Part shown: positions 1 through 10,514 of the stretch, one piece after another
How positions within the stretch are numbered: position 1 is the stretch's first letter
Layout of the letters: every line of letters starts with the position of its first letter
From: Prorocentrum cordatum
Lineage: Eukaryota; Sar; Dinophyceae; Prorocentrales; Prorocentraceae
Direction: 5' to 3'
Assembly: GCA_963575745.1 (NCBI GenBank)
Contig: CAUYUJ010002748.1
Span: forward strand, 10,001 to 74,000
DNA length: 64,000 nucleotides
Program-made: the position numbers and the translations under genes
Notes under the pieces: model-generated
Databases searched by the model: none
What the model saw: the letters and a program-made list of their open reading frames with translations, nothing else
Told to the model about the DNA's origin: nothing

Positions 1-44
1 GAGAGCTTCTTGCAACATCGTCGGTACTTGTTGGGTTGATGTCA

Positions 45-127
45 CTCCTCCTCCGCCTCCTCCTCCTCCTCCTCCTCCTCCGCCTCCTCCTCCTCCTCCT
101 CCTCCTCCTCCTCCTCCCCCTCCTTCT
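45..127. repeat. (TCC)n microsatellite
   Basis: Nearly uninterrupted TCC/CTC trinucleotides with a few CGC interruptions. Similar pyrimidine-only or purine-only tracts recur throughout the window. Confidence 0.95.
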
Positions 128-248
128 CCATTCCTGTCGCACCCTATCTGCGAGGCCTCTACTCCAGGGGTGGGATGATCGGATACCACCCGAAGTGCTG
201 AAAATATGATTTGAAAAAATGTATTGCTTTTTGTGTGTTCGACCCGTG

Positions 249-375
249 GCCCTCGCAGGGCTCCAGGACGATCAAAGAACGACTCGGGACGGAAAGCGGG
301 TCCCGTGGGGAGTGGTCCAGACCTTCGGCGAGCCGATTCGCGAAAAAAACCACGACGTTGGAGGTCGAAAGGGCG
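249..375 (+). repeat. Dispersed ~120-bp repeat, copy 1
   Basis: This stretch runs from a GGGCTCCAGGACGATCAA block through a GGTCCAGACCT block to a run of A followed by CACGACGTTGGAGG. The same order of blocks is seen at about 9884-10000 and 10374-10510, with many substitutions. It is a degenerate interspersed family; no coding potential or terminal repeats were seen. The flanking 130-248 and 376-439 hold nothing recognisable. Confidence 0.6.
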
Positions 376-439
376 GGCCAGGCGTTTCGCCTGAGATTTC
401 CTTACCATTCCTGCCCTGAAACTTTACAGTCGACCACAG

Positions 440-790
440 CTTCACAGGTGGAGGGCGGGTGCTTTTCAAAGTGTGGCTCTCGCCCTGGCGCCGCGCACAT
501 TCGCTTCAAAAATCTGCAACAGCTTCACGGATTCAGGGTGGGTGGCTTTCAAATGCACCTCTCGCCTCAGCGCCGCGCACATGCGTTTTCAAAATCTTCA
601 AGAGATTCACGGATTGAGGGCGGGTGGCTTTCAAAATGTGGTTCTCGTCTTAGCGCCGCGCACAGTCGCCCTAAAAAGCTGCGAGCGCTTCATGGATTGC
701 GGGCGGTGCCTCCTCAAAATGTGGCTCTCGCCTTAGCGCCGCGCACCTTCGGTTTGAAAAATCGCAAGGGCTTCACTGGTTCTCATGGTT
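440..790. repeat. 83-bp tandem repeat, about 4 copies
   Basis: The block GCGCCGCGCAC with its leader (G/C)TCTCGCC(T) recurs with starts near 473, 556, 638 and 721, giving a period of 82-83 bp. Copies differ by point changes, so it is an old minisatellite. Open frames through it are a by-product of the repeat and are not annotated. 791-1100 shows no gene. Confidence 0.85.
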
Positions 791-1100
791 AACGAACCAG
801 AAATGGTGTTTTGGAACATCGTCAGGGCGCAACAGTTACGTACTTGACTCGCGGTCTTGAAGTCCCAGAAATGGTGCTCTAACACGATTCAGGATCGTCA
901 AGACGCAATAGTCAGGTTGACTCGAAGCGTTGAAGTCCTGGTGATGGTGTTTTGACACGCTTGGGCATCTTCACACGGTTAACCCCAGCAGCGCAATTCC
1001 CTCAGTGAGAATGAACCCTTGTGAGGGCCTACGAGGAGGGAGCTTGAAAGGAGGGCGTATTCCAACATCGTTTATGAGTTGATGGGTTTTGAGTTTAAAC

Positions 1101-1185
1101 TGGTCCTCATCCTCATCCTCCTCCTCCTCCTCCTCCTCCTCCTCGTCCTCCTCATGATGATGATCCTCCCTCCTCCTCCTGATGC
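1101..1185. repeat. (CCT)n microsatellite
   Basis: CTC/CCT triplets interrupted by GAT triplets near 1151-1163. Confidence 0.95.
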
Positions 1186-1189
1186 CCCC

Positions 1190-1790
1190 TCCCGGACCCA
1201 TTCCGCTCAAGCGCTGTGTCGCAGGCACTCCTCGGATCGTGGCCGCCTCGCCGCTGGCGGGTACACGGCCGAGTGCAGAGCTCCGCGGCGCCGTCGAGCT
1301 GTGGAGCTCTCCTCGTGGCCCATGCTGCCTCGGGGCTCGCGGCGGAGCGGTCCCCTTCGGTGACCTGGCGGCCGCAGGCCTCGGCGGGGCTCCTCCGCGC
1401 GGCGGTGGCTGACGTGGTCGCCCTCGGCGCGGAGCAGAGCTCGCCACCCCCGCAGTGGGTGGGCGGCGGCGCGGGCGCGGGCGCTGGCGCCGGAGCGCTG
1501 TGTCGGAGCGCGAGCGGCGCTGCGGTCGGAGACACGCTCGCCGTCGTCGGCGAGGCGCACTGGGTGCGGCCCGGTGGGACGCGGCCCCTCTGGAGCGGCG
1601 GAGGCGCCGCCCGCGGAGGGCGACACCGCGCGACCACCCGGACGGTCTGGCGCTCGTGGCGCTCGCAGGCGTGCACGGCGAGGGCGAGGAGGACGGCAGC
1701 TGGGCTGAGGACCTCCCTGTCTACCAGGGCCGCGGCGTGGATGGTGCAGCAGCGGCACGGTCTGCCTGCTCGATGGCCTGCGCTTCTCTG
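1190..1790. other. GC-rich stretch, no gene recognised
   Basis: Very GC-rich sequence. It is open in frames on both strands at once (for example a 371-codon plus frame starting at 1216), which is expected from GC-rich DNA with few stops. The translations show only Ala/Arg/Gly/Pro-rich sequence and no recognisable domain, so no gene is called. Confidence 0.5.
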
Positions 1791-1794
1791 CGTG

Positions 1795-2300
1795 TCAGAG
1801 AGGGTCGCGAGGATGCCTCGAGCGAGGGGTTGGCTTCGGCACCTCGAGGGGGGGCCTCCAGGGGGTGTTGCACGGTCCGGGTCGCGGCCAGGCTGTGGGG
1901 ATGTCTCGGGCTGTTTGCCTGCTCGGTGGCTTGGATGTTCTGTTTTCGGACCAGAATGTGAGGACGTCTCGAGCGAGGCCCTGGCTTCAGCACCCCAAGG
2001 GGGGGAGGCGGGAGCGCCAGAGAGTGTGGCGGGGATGTCTCAGGCGGTTTGCTCGTTTCGAGGTTGGAACTCCCCTGCTTTCAAAGGCGAGGCGCTTGTT
2101 TTAGCACCCGAGAGGGGGGCGGGGCACCAGGAGGTGTTACACTCGCCAGTTCGAGGCCAGATTGTGGGATTATGGAGGTTTGCTCGTTTCGTGGATGTGA
2201 CTTACCCGTTTTCAAAGCAGATCGCGGATGCCTCGAGCGAGTCAGACGCAAACACTGGTCTAGGCACTCCTGACTCCTCACCGCTCAGAACCCCAAGCAG
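1795..2300. repeat. Degenerate ~120-150-bp minisatellite
   Basis: Blocks with GATGCCTCGAGCGAG or diverged forms recur near 1811, 1964, 2085 and 2227. Each is followed by a GGCTTC/TTTAGCACC and G-run block. Spacing is irregular, so this is an eroded tandem repeat. Confidence 0.6.
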
Positions 2301-2339
2301 GCAAATCCGCCGACCCCTTGTGGGTCTCTAGGCGTGTGA

Positions 2340-3760
2340 GATAGTTCCCCCCCCCTAATCCCCCCCCAGGGACCCCAAACCGGAGATTTGACCCCCCCCC
2401 CGGGCCCAGCACGAGCGCGTCACGGGGCTCTTTTGGGCCCAAAAGGGGATCAAGACGGGCCCAGAAGGCTCCAAGAGGCCTCCAAGACGGCCCACGAGGG
2501 CCCCGAGACGCCAAACGAGCGCTCCCACACGCCCAAGATGGCCCCAAGACGAGCCTAGAGGCCTCCCAGACGGCCCAAGAGGTCCCCACGAGGCCCCAAG
2601 GGGCCTCCAAGATGCGTCCCAAGAGGGTCCCTAGACGCAAAAATTGGCCCATTCCCTCCGTAAAACGTATAAGTTTAACAAATACGCTTTCTGTGCTTTC
2701 CGACGCTCAAGACGGCCCAAGAGGCCCCGAAGACCGCCCCAAGACGGCCCAAGAAACCTCCAAGAGGGTCCCAAGATAGCCCAAGAGGGCCCCAAGACGG
2801 CCCAACAAGCGTCCAAGACGGCCCAACAGGGCCCCGAAAAGGGCCCCAAGAGCGCTCCAGGAGCGCCCCAAGTGGCCTCCAAGAGAGCTCAATATGGTCC
2901 CAGACAGCCCAAGAGCGATCAAAGACACCGAAGATGGCCTCCTGACGGCCCAAGATGCCCCCAAGAGGCCCCAAGCGGCATCCAAGATGCGTCCCAAGAG
3001 GGCCTCTAGACGCAAAAAATTAGCCCGCTCCCTTCGTAAAGCGTGCGTTTTTCACAAGTTCGCCTTTCGGGCTTTCCGACGCTCCCAGACGGCCAAGAGG
3101 CCCCCAAGACCGCCCCAAGACGGCCCAAGAAGCCCCAAGAGGGCCCCAAGACAGCCCAACAAGGCGCTAAGACGGCTCAAGCGGCGCCGAAGACGGCCCA
3201 AGAGAGCCCCGATGACGGCCCCAAGAGCGCTCCAAGGGGCTTCCAAGAGAGCTCAACATGGTCCCACACGGTCCAAGAGCGATCGAAGACACCCGAAATG
3301 GCCTCCAGATGGCCCAACACGCCCCTGAGAGGCCCCCAAGATGCGTCCCAAGACGGTCCCTGGACGCAGACATGTACGTATTCCCGTCGTGAAACGTACA
3401 ATGTTCACACATCCGCCTTCTGGGCTTTCCGACGCTCCTAGACGGCCCAAGAGGCCCCGAAAACCGCCCCAAGACGGCCCAAGAGGCCCCCAAGACGGCC
3501 CCGCGACGGTCCAATATGGCCCCAAGACGGCCCAAGAGGTCCCCAAAACGGCCCAAGAAGGCTCCAAGACGGCACCAAGAGGGGCCCAAGAGGGCAACCA
3601 ACAATTCAAAAATCTAGCTTTCCGCCCCCACGAGCCCCAGGGGGCCCCAAGAGCGCCCCAACAGGCCGCCAACGGCCCTCAAGAAACCGCCAAGACGCCC
3701 CAAGGAGCCCACAAGAGGCCCCCAGGAGGCCCCCAAAAGACCCCCAGACGCTTCCGTATT
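2340..3760 (+). repeat. CCCAAGA-rich degenerate repeat with ~360-bp higher-order unit
   Basis: This long block is made of 9-12-bp words such as GGCCCCAAGACGGCCCAAGA. On top of it a larger unit starting GATGCGTCCCAAGA recurs at 2611, 2986 and 3340 (periods 375 and 354). Each contains a non-CCAAGA insert ending CTTTCCGACGCTC. The same word type fills the interiors of the TIR elements at 5.0-6.2, 13.5-14.1, 30.7-31.3 and 38.7-39.4 kb, but no terminal repeats were found around this block. It is open in several frames and is not considered coding. Confidence 0.85.
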
Positions 3761-3764
3761 GCGA

Positions 3765-4770
3765 GCGGTCACGCCAACTGCAATGCACTCCGCGCATACA
3801 ACCTTACTCTTCCTCGCGACGTGCTCACTATTTGGCTCGGCGCTAATGTGCTGCTGCCGCGCGAACTGTTTCGTGCGCGCTGCGAACGTCAACAGCCTCT
3901 TCACCCGTTTCGATTCATCTGCCACATCTTTCGTTCGCTGATCACAGCTTCCACACACTACTCTTGCTCCTTTCGTCTTCCAGTGCTCCTCCACTTGGTT
4001 GCGGGTCGAAAGGCCGACCTCCCAGAAGGACACCCCGCACCCGGGTGCACAGCACGCAAAGCGCTCGCAAAACACGCCCCAGACCACCGGCATCACGCAA
4101 ACATTTGGACCCCCTACGTATCTGCCACCACCCGCGCGCGACACCGCACCCTCACACAAGACGCCGCTAGCCAGAAACTCCTGGCCTCGCAACACTCACA
4201 GAAGGGGTCGGCGGATGTGGCGTAAGCCTGTAGAGTCATTGGGGCACTCGAATGGGGAGCAGCCAGAAATCGTTCAGCCGCCACAGGCGAAGATTCTTCC
4301 ACTCGAACACTCACAGACGGAAGCGCCGGGAACTGAGATGCACATCATGGGGACCTCAGCATCGAAGAAATTCCACGGCGCGAGAGTCCGGGATCCTCCT
4401 CGCCCTCCGACCTCGCCCCAAGACGGGCTACACGACAAAGATCCAGAGCCCGAAGAGGGCCCCTGGAGCCCTCCTTCTCCCCGATCCTCCCTCGGTGGTG
4501 CTCTGGGGCTCCGGTCCTTGGACTCGGCCGTTGGCCCCTTCTGGGGGACCACCCCTACTGCCGTGCCCCGAAAGGGGGCGTCGCACTCGCCCGGCTGACA
4601 GGGCTTCACACTGCTTTCGTGGAGAGCCGACACGATCCGATCCTCCCCGTCGATGCCGCCGCGCACATCGCTCGACGTCGGCCGACTCCGCGGTTGCCCC
4701 GCGGCGTACGCCCGCGCGAAAGCAAGGGGGTGGCCGAGAAGGCGACGAGGAAATTACCGCCGAACAGATT
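3765..4770. other. Unassigned sequence, no gene recognised
   Basis: Mixed-composition sequence between the CCCAAGA block and a GGA tract. Several short frames are open on both strands, but none gives a recognisable domain or a consistent coding strand. Confidence 0.4.
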
Positions 4771-4777
4771 GGAGACA

Positions 4778-4946
4778 AGGAGGAGGAGGAGGAGGAGGAG
4801 GAGGAGGAGGAGGAGGAGGAGGGGGAGGGAGAGGAGGAGGAGGAGGAGGAGGAGGAGGAGGAGGAGGAGGAGGAGGAGGAGGAGGAGGAGGAGGAGGAGG
4901 AGGAGGAGGAGGAGGAGGAGGAGGAGGAGGAGGAGGAGGAGGAGGG
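4778..4946. repeat. (GGA)n microsatellite
   Basis: About 165 bp of GGA/GAG triplets with two short GGGA interruptions, ending in G-runs. It reads as poly-Glu, poly-Gly or poly-Arg by frame, which is not evidence of a protein. Confidence 0.97.
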
Positions 4947-5005
4947 GGGGCAGGAGGGGGGGGAAGGAGGGAGGTGTGTAGGCAGGTAGGACCTCCGACG
5001 TCGTG

Positions 5006-6236
5006 AATCCCACCAGCCCTTTAGAGCGTAGGTGCTCTAGGGAGCTTCCTCTTCCAACCTCCTTCTTCCCCTTCGGGGAGGGGTTTACCCCTCCCTCTAA
5101 CCCCTCCACTGGACCTGGACGGGGGGGGTCCGCGGGTAGTTGGAGCGTCCGAAGGGGCCTCGGCGAGGAAGCCAGAATCACTGGCCTTACCAAGGTTTTG
5201 GCCACATTTGGGCCTCCGGAGAGGGGGGGGGGGGAGGGCTAATTAGGGAGCTCCCCTCCTCTGATCGATCTCACCCAAGATGGCCCAAAGATGGTCCCCA
5301 AGGCTCCCAAGGGTGCCCCCAGAGGGCCCCCAGAGGTGGCCAGGAGGCCCCAAGAGGCCCCCAAGAGGCCCCCAGGATGCCCCCAAGAGGCTCCCGAGAG
5401 ACCCCCAGGAGGCCCCCCAGAGGCACCCAAGACACTCCAAGAGGCCTCGGCAAGGATGCCAAAAATCATTGATTTTATCCAGGTGTTGGCCACCTTTTGG
5501 CCTCCTGCGGGGGGCACTGATTACGATGAAACCAGCGCCTGGGAGAGCCCAGATGACCACCAAGATGGCTCAAGATGTCCCAAGATGCCTCAAGATGGTT
5601 CCCACAATACTCCAAGAGGCCCCAAGACCGCTCCAAGACGGCTCCAAGTGTCCAAAGAGCTCCCCCAGGAGGCCCCGAAGAGGCCAACATCCGTTCAAAA
5701 CCTTACGAAAGTCACGTTTGATTTTCTCGCCTGTTCGTTTCCGATGGCCATCACATGCACCAAGATGGCTCCAAGATGGCCCATGAGGGCTCCAAGAGAG
5801 ACTCAAGAGAGCCCCGAGACGGCCCCAAGAGCGCCCAAGAGCGCTCCAAGAGCGCCCCAAGAGGCGACTTTTTGGGCTCCCAAGGGGCAACGCTAATTAA
5901 TGCTCCCCTCTTGTTTGATCGATGTCCTCCCAGATGGCCCCAAGAGCGCTCCCAAGGCTCCCAAGAGCGCTTCAAGAGGGCCCCAAGAGGCGCCCAGGCC
6001 CCAGGAGGCCCCAACAGGCGCCCAAGAGGCCTCCAAGAGGCTCCCAAGAGACCCCCAAGAGGCCACAAGAAGCTCTCCGAGGCACCAAAGACGCTTTAAG
6101 AGGCGTCCGGGACCGCCAAGAGGCTCCCGAGACGCTCAAAGAGGTCTCCACTGGGGGGGCCCTTTCTCTGCGTGCTGCCCAGTTCTCTGTTCGAGGCAAT
6201 TCCTCTGGGCATCGTTTCTGGATGGGCTGGTGGGGT
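5006..6236 (+). mobile_element. TIR element A (introner/MITE-like), about 1.23 kb
   Basis: The left end AATCCCACCAGCC at 5006 and the right end GGCTGGTGGGG at 6225-6235 form short inverted termini. The left subterminal part carries CTTCCCCTTCGGGGAGG (a small CCCC-TTC-GGGG hairpin) followed by a Pro-codon-like C-rich stretch. The middle is CCCAAGA-type repeat plus a unit containing AATCATTGATTTTA. The right subterminal part ends GTTTCTGGATGG just before the terminus. The same left and right ends in the same order bound copies at 13475-14111 and 38676-39421. No transposase is encoded, so it would be non-autonomous. No clear target-site duplication was found. The resemblance to dinoflagellate introners is inference. 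Confidence 0.7.
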
Positions 6237-6348
6237 TTTTTTTGTCGCAAACGCAGGCGAGGGCGCCAGCGGCGAGTGAGGTCCGAGCGGGCCGCGCAAG
6301 AGCCGAATTGCCTAACCCCGACGGGCCGGCGACCTCAGCAGCGCAACT

Positions 6349-6362
6349 CCTGGTGGGGGTAT
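6349..6362 (+). repeat. Second TIR-like end downstream of element A
   Basis: CTCCTGGTGGGGGTAT followed by a run of T resembles the right terminus at 6225-6240. The sequence between the two ends resembles the sequence after element C, which also has a second end near 39623-39635. Confidence 0.4.
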
Positions 6363-6554
6363 TTTTTTTTCGCGGGCAGACGCGGATCCGCAGTCGCCGA
6401 GTGCGCGGGCTGAAGGGGAGCTGGCAGAGCTGACTGCAAGGCCAGGGTAGCTGATGCACCATGCGAGCAGCCCTTTTGTCTTTTCAGCACGTCAGGTAAT
6501 GTCCGATCCTCCCTAACCTGGAGTGGGGACCTCCCAGACGGGGTCGGAGCATGT

Positions 6555-6730
6555 GGAATCGGGGGATCTCGCCGCAGCGCCGATGCATCGGCGTTGCATC
6601 GTCGGTGCATCGGCGGCGATGCACCGTCGACGACGGCGATGCAGCGGCGAGGTCCGCGTGGAGAAGATCGTGTTTCCACATCGAGCCGCATCGCCGATGC
6701 ATCGGCGATGCGGCGCCATCCTCCGACCCC
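6555..6730. repeat. GATGCATCGGCG-rich degenerate repeat
   Basis: The self-complementary core GATGCATC occurs repeatedly within CCGATGCATCGGCG-like words on both strands. The stretch is therefore a mosaic of short palindromes and direct repeats. Confidence 0.7.
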
Positions 6731-6804
6731 GTCTACTCCGACCCAATCTGGGAGGCCTGCTGCAGGCTCGTGTCGTGCCGACGTCGGCGATGGTTCTGGA
6801 CACC

Positions 6805-6920
6805 GCGGGTTTTTTGGGGTTTTGGGTTTTTTGTTTTTATTTTTTTTGTTTTTTTGGTTTTGGGGGGTTTGGGGTTTCTTTGTTGTTTTTTATGTTTTTT
6901 TGGTTTTTTCGCAATCGGCC
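6805..6920. repeat. T/G homopolymer-rich tract
   Basis: About 115 bp almost only of T and G runs (TTTTTTGGGG, TTTTTTTGG). It is not a telomeric TTTAGGG array. Confidence 0.85.
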
Positions 6921-7059
6921 GTTCCTGGAAGGTCGGATCGTTAAACACCGACCGACTCTGGGTCGCTGGCGGGGTTCCGTGTGGAACGCCGGCGGCGGGA
7001 CCTCCGCCGATCGGCACGACGCGAACCTCGCGCAGAGCCGCAGATGTCTCGCTTCTCCG

Positions 7060-7110
7060 CTGGGGGCAGGAGGCGATGGCTCCTCGCGGCGGTCTCCCGA
7101 CCAGCCCCCC
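7060..7110 (+). repeat. Short direct duplication, copy 1 (partner 7396-7446)
   Basis: A block of about 45 bp centred on GATGGCTCCTCGCGGCGG and TCTCCCGACC occurs here and again at about 7396-7446 with only a few changes. Confidence 0.75.
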
Positions 7111-7218
7111 AGAGGCCTGGAGCCATTCCCGGGCGGCCCCAGGGCCCGGCGAGGGCCCCCCGAGACTGAAACTGGCGGAAAGACATCCGCCCTGATTCGT
7201 TGTTCACGACTCGAGGGA

Positions 7219-7381
7219 CCCTGAGATCCGACGTCGCGAAAAAAATGCAACATCATAAGACGTCACGACCGGAGCCCCGGACCCCATCTTCCTGCGTCGT
7301 CTCTCGCGCGGGCTCTATCCGGGGGCCCGAAACGGGGCGAGAGCGCCCGCTGTGAAAAGATTGCATCGCCAGGATCTCAGG
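7219..7381 (+). repeat. Fold-back repeat, left arm
   Basis: This 163-bp arm starts CTGAGATCCGACGTCGCG and ends CCAGGATCTCAG. Its reverse complement matches 7674-7843 along the whole length, including the blocks TTTTCACAGCGGGCGC, GACGACGCAG.AAGATGGG and GATGTTGCA. The two arms enclose about 290 bp. Confidence 0.85.
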
Positions 7382-7565
7382 GGAGGCCTGGGGAGGCAGG
7401 GGGCGATGGCTCCTCGCGGCGGTCTCCCGACCGGCCCCGCCTGTCCCGGTCGTCCTCGCCGCGCCGGCCTGCGGGCCGCACGCCCAAGAGGGGGGCGACA
7501 TGCCGCGCGCGGCGGCCGGGGCACGTCGTCGACGAGCGCCGCCGCCGCCGCAGATCGGGCGTCGA

Positions 7566-7660
7566 GGATCGAGGATCGAGGATCGAAGATCTAGGATTGA
7601 GGACGAGGAGGAGGAGGAGGAGGAGGAGGAGGAGGAGGAGCCAGGAGGAAGAGGGGGAGG
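7566..7660. repeat. GATCGAG words then (GGA)n
   Basis: Four GAGGATCGA words are followed by about 60 bp of GGA triplets. The spacer of the fold-back structure is thus low-complexity. Short GATCGAGG runs also occur at 11521-11540, and a long array lies at 28090-28590. Confidence 0.9.
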
Positions 7661-7673
7661 GGGAGGAGGGAGC

Positions 7674-7843
7674 CTCAGATCATGGCGTTGCAATATTTTC
7701 ACAGCGGGCGCTTCCGCCCCGCTTCGGGACCCTGGACCATCACAGATCGATGTGGCTCCAACAACGACGCAGAAAGATGGGCTCTGGTGACCTAGTCGCG
7801 ATTTTCTGCGATGTTGCAATTTTCCCGCGACGTCGGATCTCAG
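7674..7843 (-). repeat. Fold-back repeat, right arm
   Basis: This 170-bp arm is inverted relative to 7219-7381 and diverged by substitutions and small indels. Together with the spacer the structure spans about 625 bp. It could be a fold-back transposon remnant or an inverted duplication; no coding sequence lies between the arms. Confidence 0.85.
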
Positions 7844-8019
7844 GGGAGTCGGGGGCCACGTTAGGGGGGAAGAGGCTCTGGGGCGAAACGCATCGACCCC
7901 AAATTGCCCATTAATTGGCGATAACCCCCTCGAGTTGTGAAAAAAACACGACAGGAGTTTGTTCCCAACCATCCTGTGGTGTTGGGTCCTCGTTTTGAAG
8001 AGACAGCGCCCCGCGTTCA

Positions 8020-8066
8020 CTCCTTCCTTCCTTCCTTCCTCCCCCCTCCCTCCTCCCTCCTCCCAC
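8020..8066. repeat. (CTTCC)n / (CTCC)n tract
   Basis: A pentanucleotide pyrimidine tract directly precedes the 90-bp satellite array. Confidence 0.9.
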
Positions 8067-8071
8067 TATCA

Positions 8072-9795
8072 CGGCACACCCCTCACACGTTTCGTGGCCC
8101 CATAGGGAGCTCCACCGAGGGCCCCAGTGGCTGCGTTCGCATGGCGGCACCGCACCCATTTCGGCACACCCCTCACACGCTTCGTGGCCCCATAGGGAGC
8201 TCCACCGAAGGCCCCAGTGGCTGCGTTCGCATGGCGGCACCGCACCCATTTCGGGACACCCCTCACACGTTTCGTGGCCCCATAGGGAGCTCCACCGAGG
8301 GCCCCAATGGCTGCGTTCGCATGGCGGCACCGCGCCCATTTCGGGACACCCCTCACACGTTTCGTGGCCCCATAGGGAGCTCCACCGAAGGCTCCAGTGG
8401 CTGCGTTCGCATGGCGACACCGCGCCCATTTCGGTACACCCCTCACACGTTTCGTGGCCCCATTGGGAGCTCCACCGAGGGCCCCAGTGGCTGCGTTCGC
8501 AAGGCGGCACCGCACCAATTTCGGCACACCCCTCACACGTTTAGTGGCCCCATAGGGAGCTCCACCGAGGGCCCCAGTGGCTGCGTTCGCATGGCGGCAC
8601 CGCACCCATTTCGGCACACCCCTCACACGTTTCGTGGCCCGTAGGGAGCTCCACCGACTCCCGGGCTGCGTTCGCATGGCGTTTCGTTTCGGCCCCATAA
8701 TCCGGCGGCCCCAGGGAGCTCCACCGAATCCATGGCATGGCATTTCGGCACACCCCTCACACGCTTCGTGGCCCCATAGGGAGCTCCACCGAAGGCCCCA
8801 GTGGCTGCGTTCGCATGGCGGCACCGCACCCATTTCGGCACACCCCTCACACGTTTCGTGGCCCCATAGGGAGCTCCACCGAAGGCCCCAGTGGCTGCGT
8901 TCGCATGGCGGCGCCGCACCCATTTCGGCACACCCCTCACACGTTTCGTGGCCCCATAGGGAGCTCCACCGAGGCCCCAGTGGCTGCGTTGCATGGCGGC
9001 ACCGCATTTCGGCACACCCCTCACACGCTTCGTGGCCCCATAGGGAGCTCCACCGGGCCCCAGTGGCTGCGTTCGCATGGCGGCACCGCACCCATTTCGG
9101 CACACCCTCACACGCTTCGTGGCCCCATTTCGGCACACCCTCACACGCTTCGTGGCCCCATAGGGAGCTCCACCGAGGGCCCGCGTGGCTGCGTTCGCAT
9201 GGCGGCACCGCACCCATTTCGGCATACCCCTCACACGTTTCGTGGCCCCATAGGGAGCTCCACCGAAGGCCCCACTGGCTGCGTTCGCATGGCGGCACCG
9301 CACCCATTTCGGCACACCCCTCACACGTTTCGTGTCCCCTGAGGGAGCTCCACCGAGAACCCCCGTGGTGCGTTCGCATGGCGGCACCACGCCCATTTCG
9401 GCACACCCCTCACACGTTTCGTGGCCCCATAGGGAGCTCCACCGAGGGCTCCAGTGGCTGTGTCGCATGGCGGCACCGCGCCCATTTCGGCACACCCCTC
9501 ACACGTTTCGTGGCCCCATAGGGAGCTCCACCGAGGGCCCCAGTGGCTGCGTTCGCATGGCGGCACGCCCATTTCGGCACACCCCTCACACGTTCGTGGC
9601 CCCATAGGAGCTCCACCGAGGGCCCCAGTGGCTGCGTTCGCATGGCGGCACCGCACCCATTTCGGCACACCCCTCACACGTTTCGTGGCCCCATAGGGAG
9701 CTCCACCGAGGGCCCCAGTGGCTGCGTTCGCATGGCGGCACCGCGCCCATTTCGGCACACCCCTCACACGTTTCGTGGCCCCTTAGGGAGTTCCC
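8072..9795 (+). repeat. 90-bp satellite array, about 21 copies
   Basis: The unit contains CACCCCTCACACGTTTCGTG, CCCCATAGGGAGCTCCACCG, GGCCCCAGTGGCTGCGTTCG and CATGGCGGCACCGC in that order. It repeats with exactly 90-bp spacing from 8085 to 8625 and again in most of 8755-9765; two or three copies near 8640-8740 and 8985-9150 are shortened. Many copies differ by 1-3 bases, so the array is recently homogenised. Because 90 is divisible by three, all frames stay open for hundreds of codons, and no protein is called. A head segment at about 7930-8020 (TGTGGTGTTGGGTCCTCG, then GACAGCGCC) also borders the related inverted array at 26.1-27.3 kb. Confidence 0.97.
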
Positions 9796-9883
9796 TCTCA
9801 TTCACTCAACCTGCTTTGCGGTACTCGTAACTGCATATGGTTGGGTCCATCGCCAAGATAATTTTACAATTCTCCGTCTCTGG

Positions 9884-10000
9884 GGGCCCTTACCGGGCCC
9901 CAGGACCGTCAAGAAACGACTCAGCATGAAAGACCGGTAGAGGGAAGGGGTTCAGACCTCTGGGGGTCGACGTTGCGGAAAAAAACACGACGTCGGGGGT
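9884..10000 (+). repeat. Dispersed ~120-bp repeat, copy 2
   Basis: GGGCCCCAGGACCGTCAAGA, GGGGTTCAGACCTC and an A-run with CACGACGTCGG occur in the same order as at 249-375 and 10374-10510. The rest of 9800-10370 shows no gene. Confidence 0.65.
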
Positions 10001-10373
10001 GGGGTCTGGGACAACAACACCCCACCTACGACCACACTGACCTTAGCATACACCATGAAATCTGACTTGGGCTCTTGCGTGTTGTACGCTACGGCCCCCG
10101 ATGGGCCGTAGCGCAGCGTAGAGGGCTGTCATTGGGGTGGTTTCGCGTTTTTTCAGCCCACCCCCCCCGCCCAGGAGAGAGCGGTGTCCCTGTCGGGGGC
10201 CTATCGCCGATTTCTCGGCAATGTAACGCCGATTGCAGCTGGATGCTTACCGCCCTGGGGGCTGTTCCCCCCTGCCGCCGCCGCTCGGAAAAGCTTTTCC
10301 TGTTCCCCCGACATCCTCTCGTCGTGAGAAAAAACATAAAAAAGGGTGTGTTCAGCTGATTTCAGCCTCCAGC

Positions 10374-10510
10374 GGGCACTCCCCGGGCCCCGGGACTGTC
10401 AAACTAAACCGCACGGGAGAAGAAAAGGATCCTGGGGAAGGGGTCCAGACCTCCTGGGGACCACGATGTGGAAAAACTCAGGACGTCGGAGTTCAGAGGG
10501 GCATCGAAGG
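10374..10510 (+). repeat. Dispersed ~120-bp repeat, copy 3
   Basis: GGGCCCCGGGACTGTCAA, GGGGTCCAGACCTCCTGGGG and CAGGACGTCGGAG follow the same block order as the other copies. A fragment near 10975-11025 (TTGACGGCTCCTGGGCCC) matches the reverse complement of the first block, suggesting an inverted partial copy. Confidence 0.6.
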
Positions 10511-10514
10511 CCCA

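Noticed and set aside
1216-2331. 371-codon plus-strand gene
   Set aside because: It spans GC-rich and degenerate repeat sequence, overlaps equally open minus frames and has no domain.
2340-3760. Another full TIR element
   Set aside because: The interior repeat type fits, but neither the AATCCCACCAGCC left end nor the GGCTGGTGGGG right end is present.
4778-4946. Poly-Glu, poly-Gly or poly-Arg proteins from GGA tracts (also at 14906-15845, 28620-29275 and 34350-34858)
   Set aside because: These are translations of microsatellites.
6805-6920. Telomeric or subtelomeric repeat
   Set aside because: T and G runs are irregular, with no TTTAGGG or TTAGGG periodicity.
8069-9406. Frames of 200-445 codons through the 90-bp satellite
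   Set aside because: The unit length is a multiple of three and has few stops, so several frames on both strands stay open. There is no evidence of a protein.
8072-9795. CRISPR-like array
   Set aside because: The whole 90-bp unit is repeated; there are no variable spacers between short conserved repeats.
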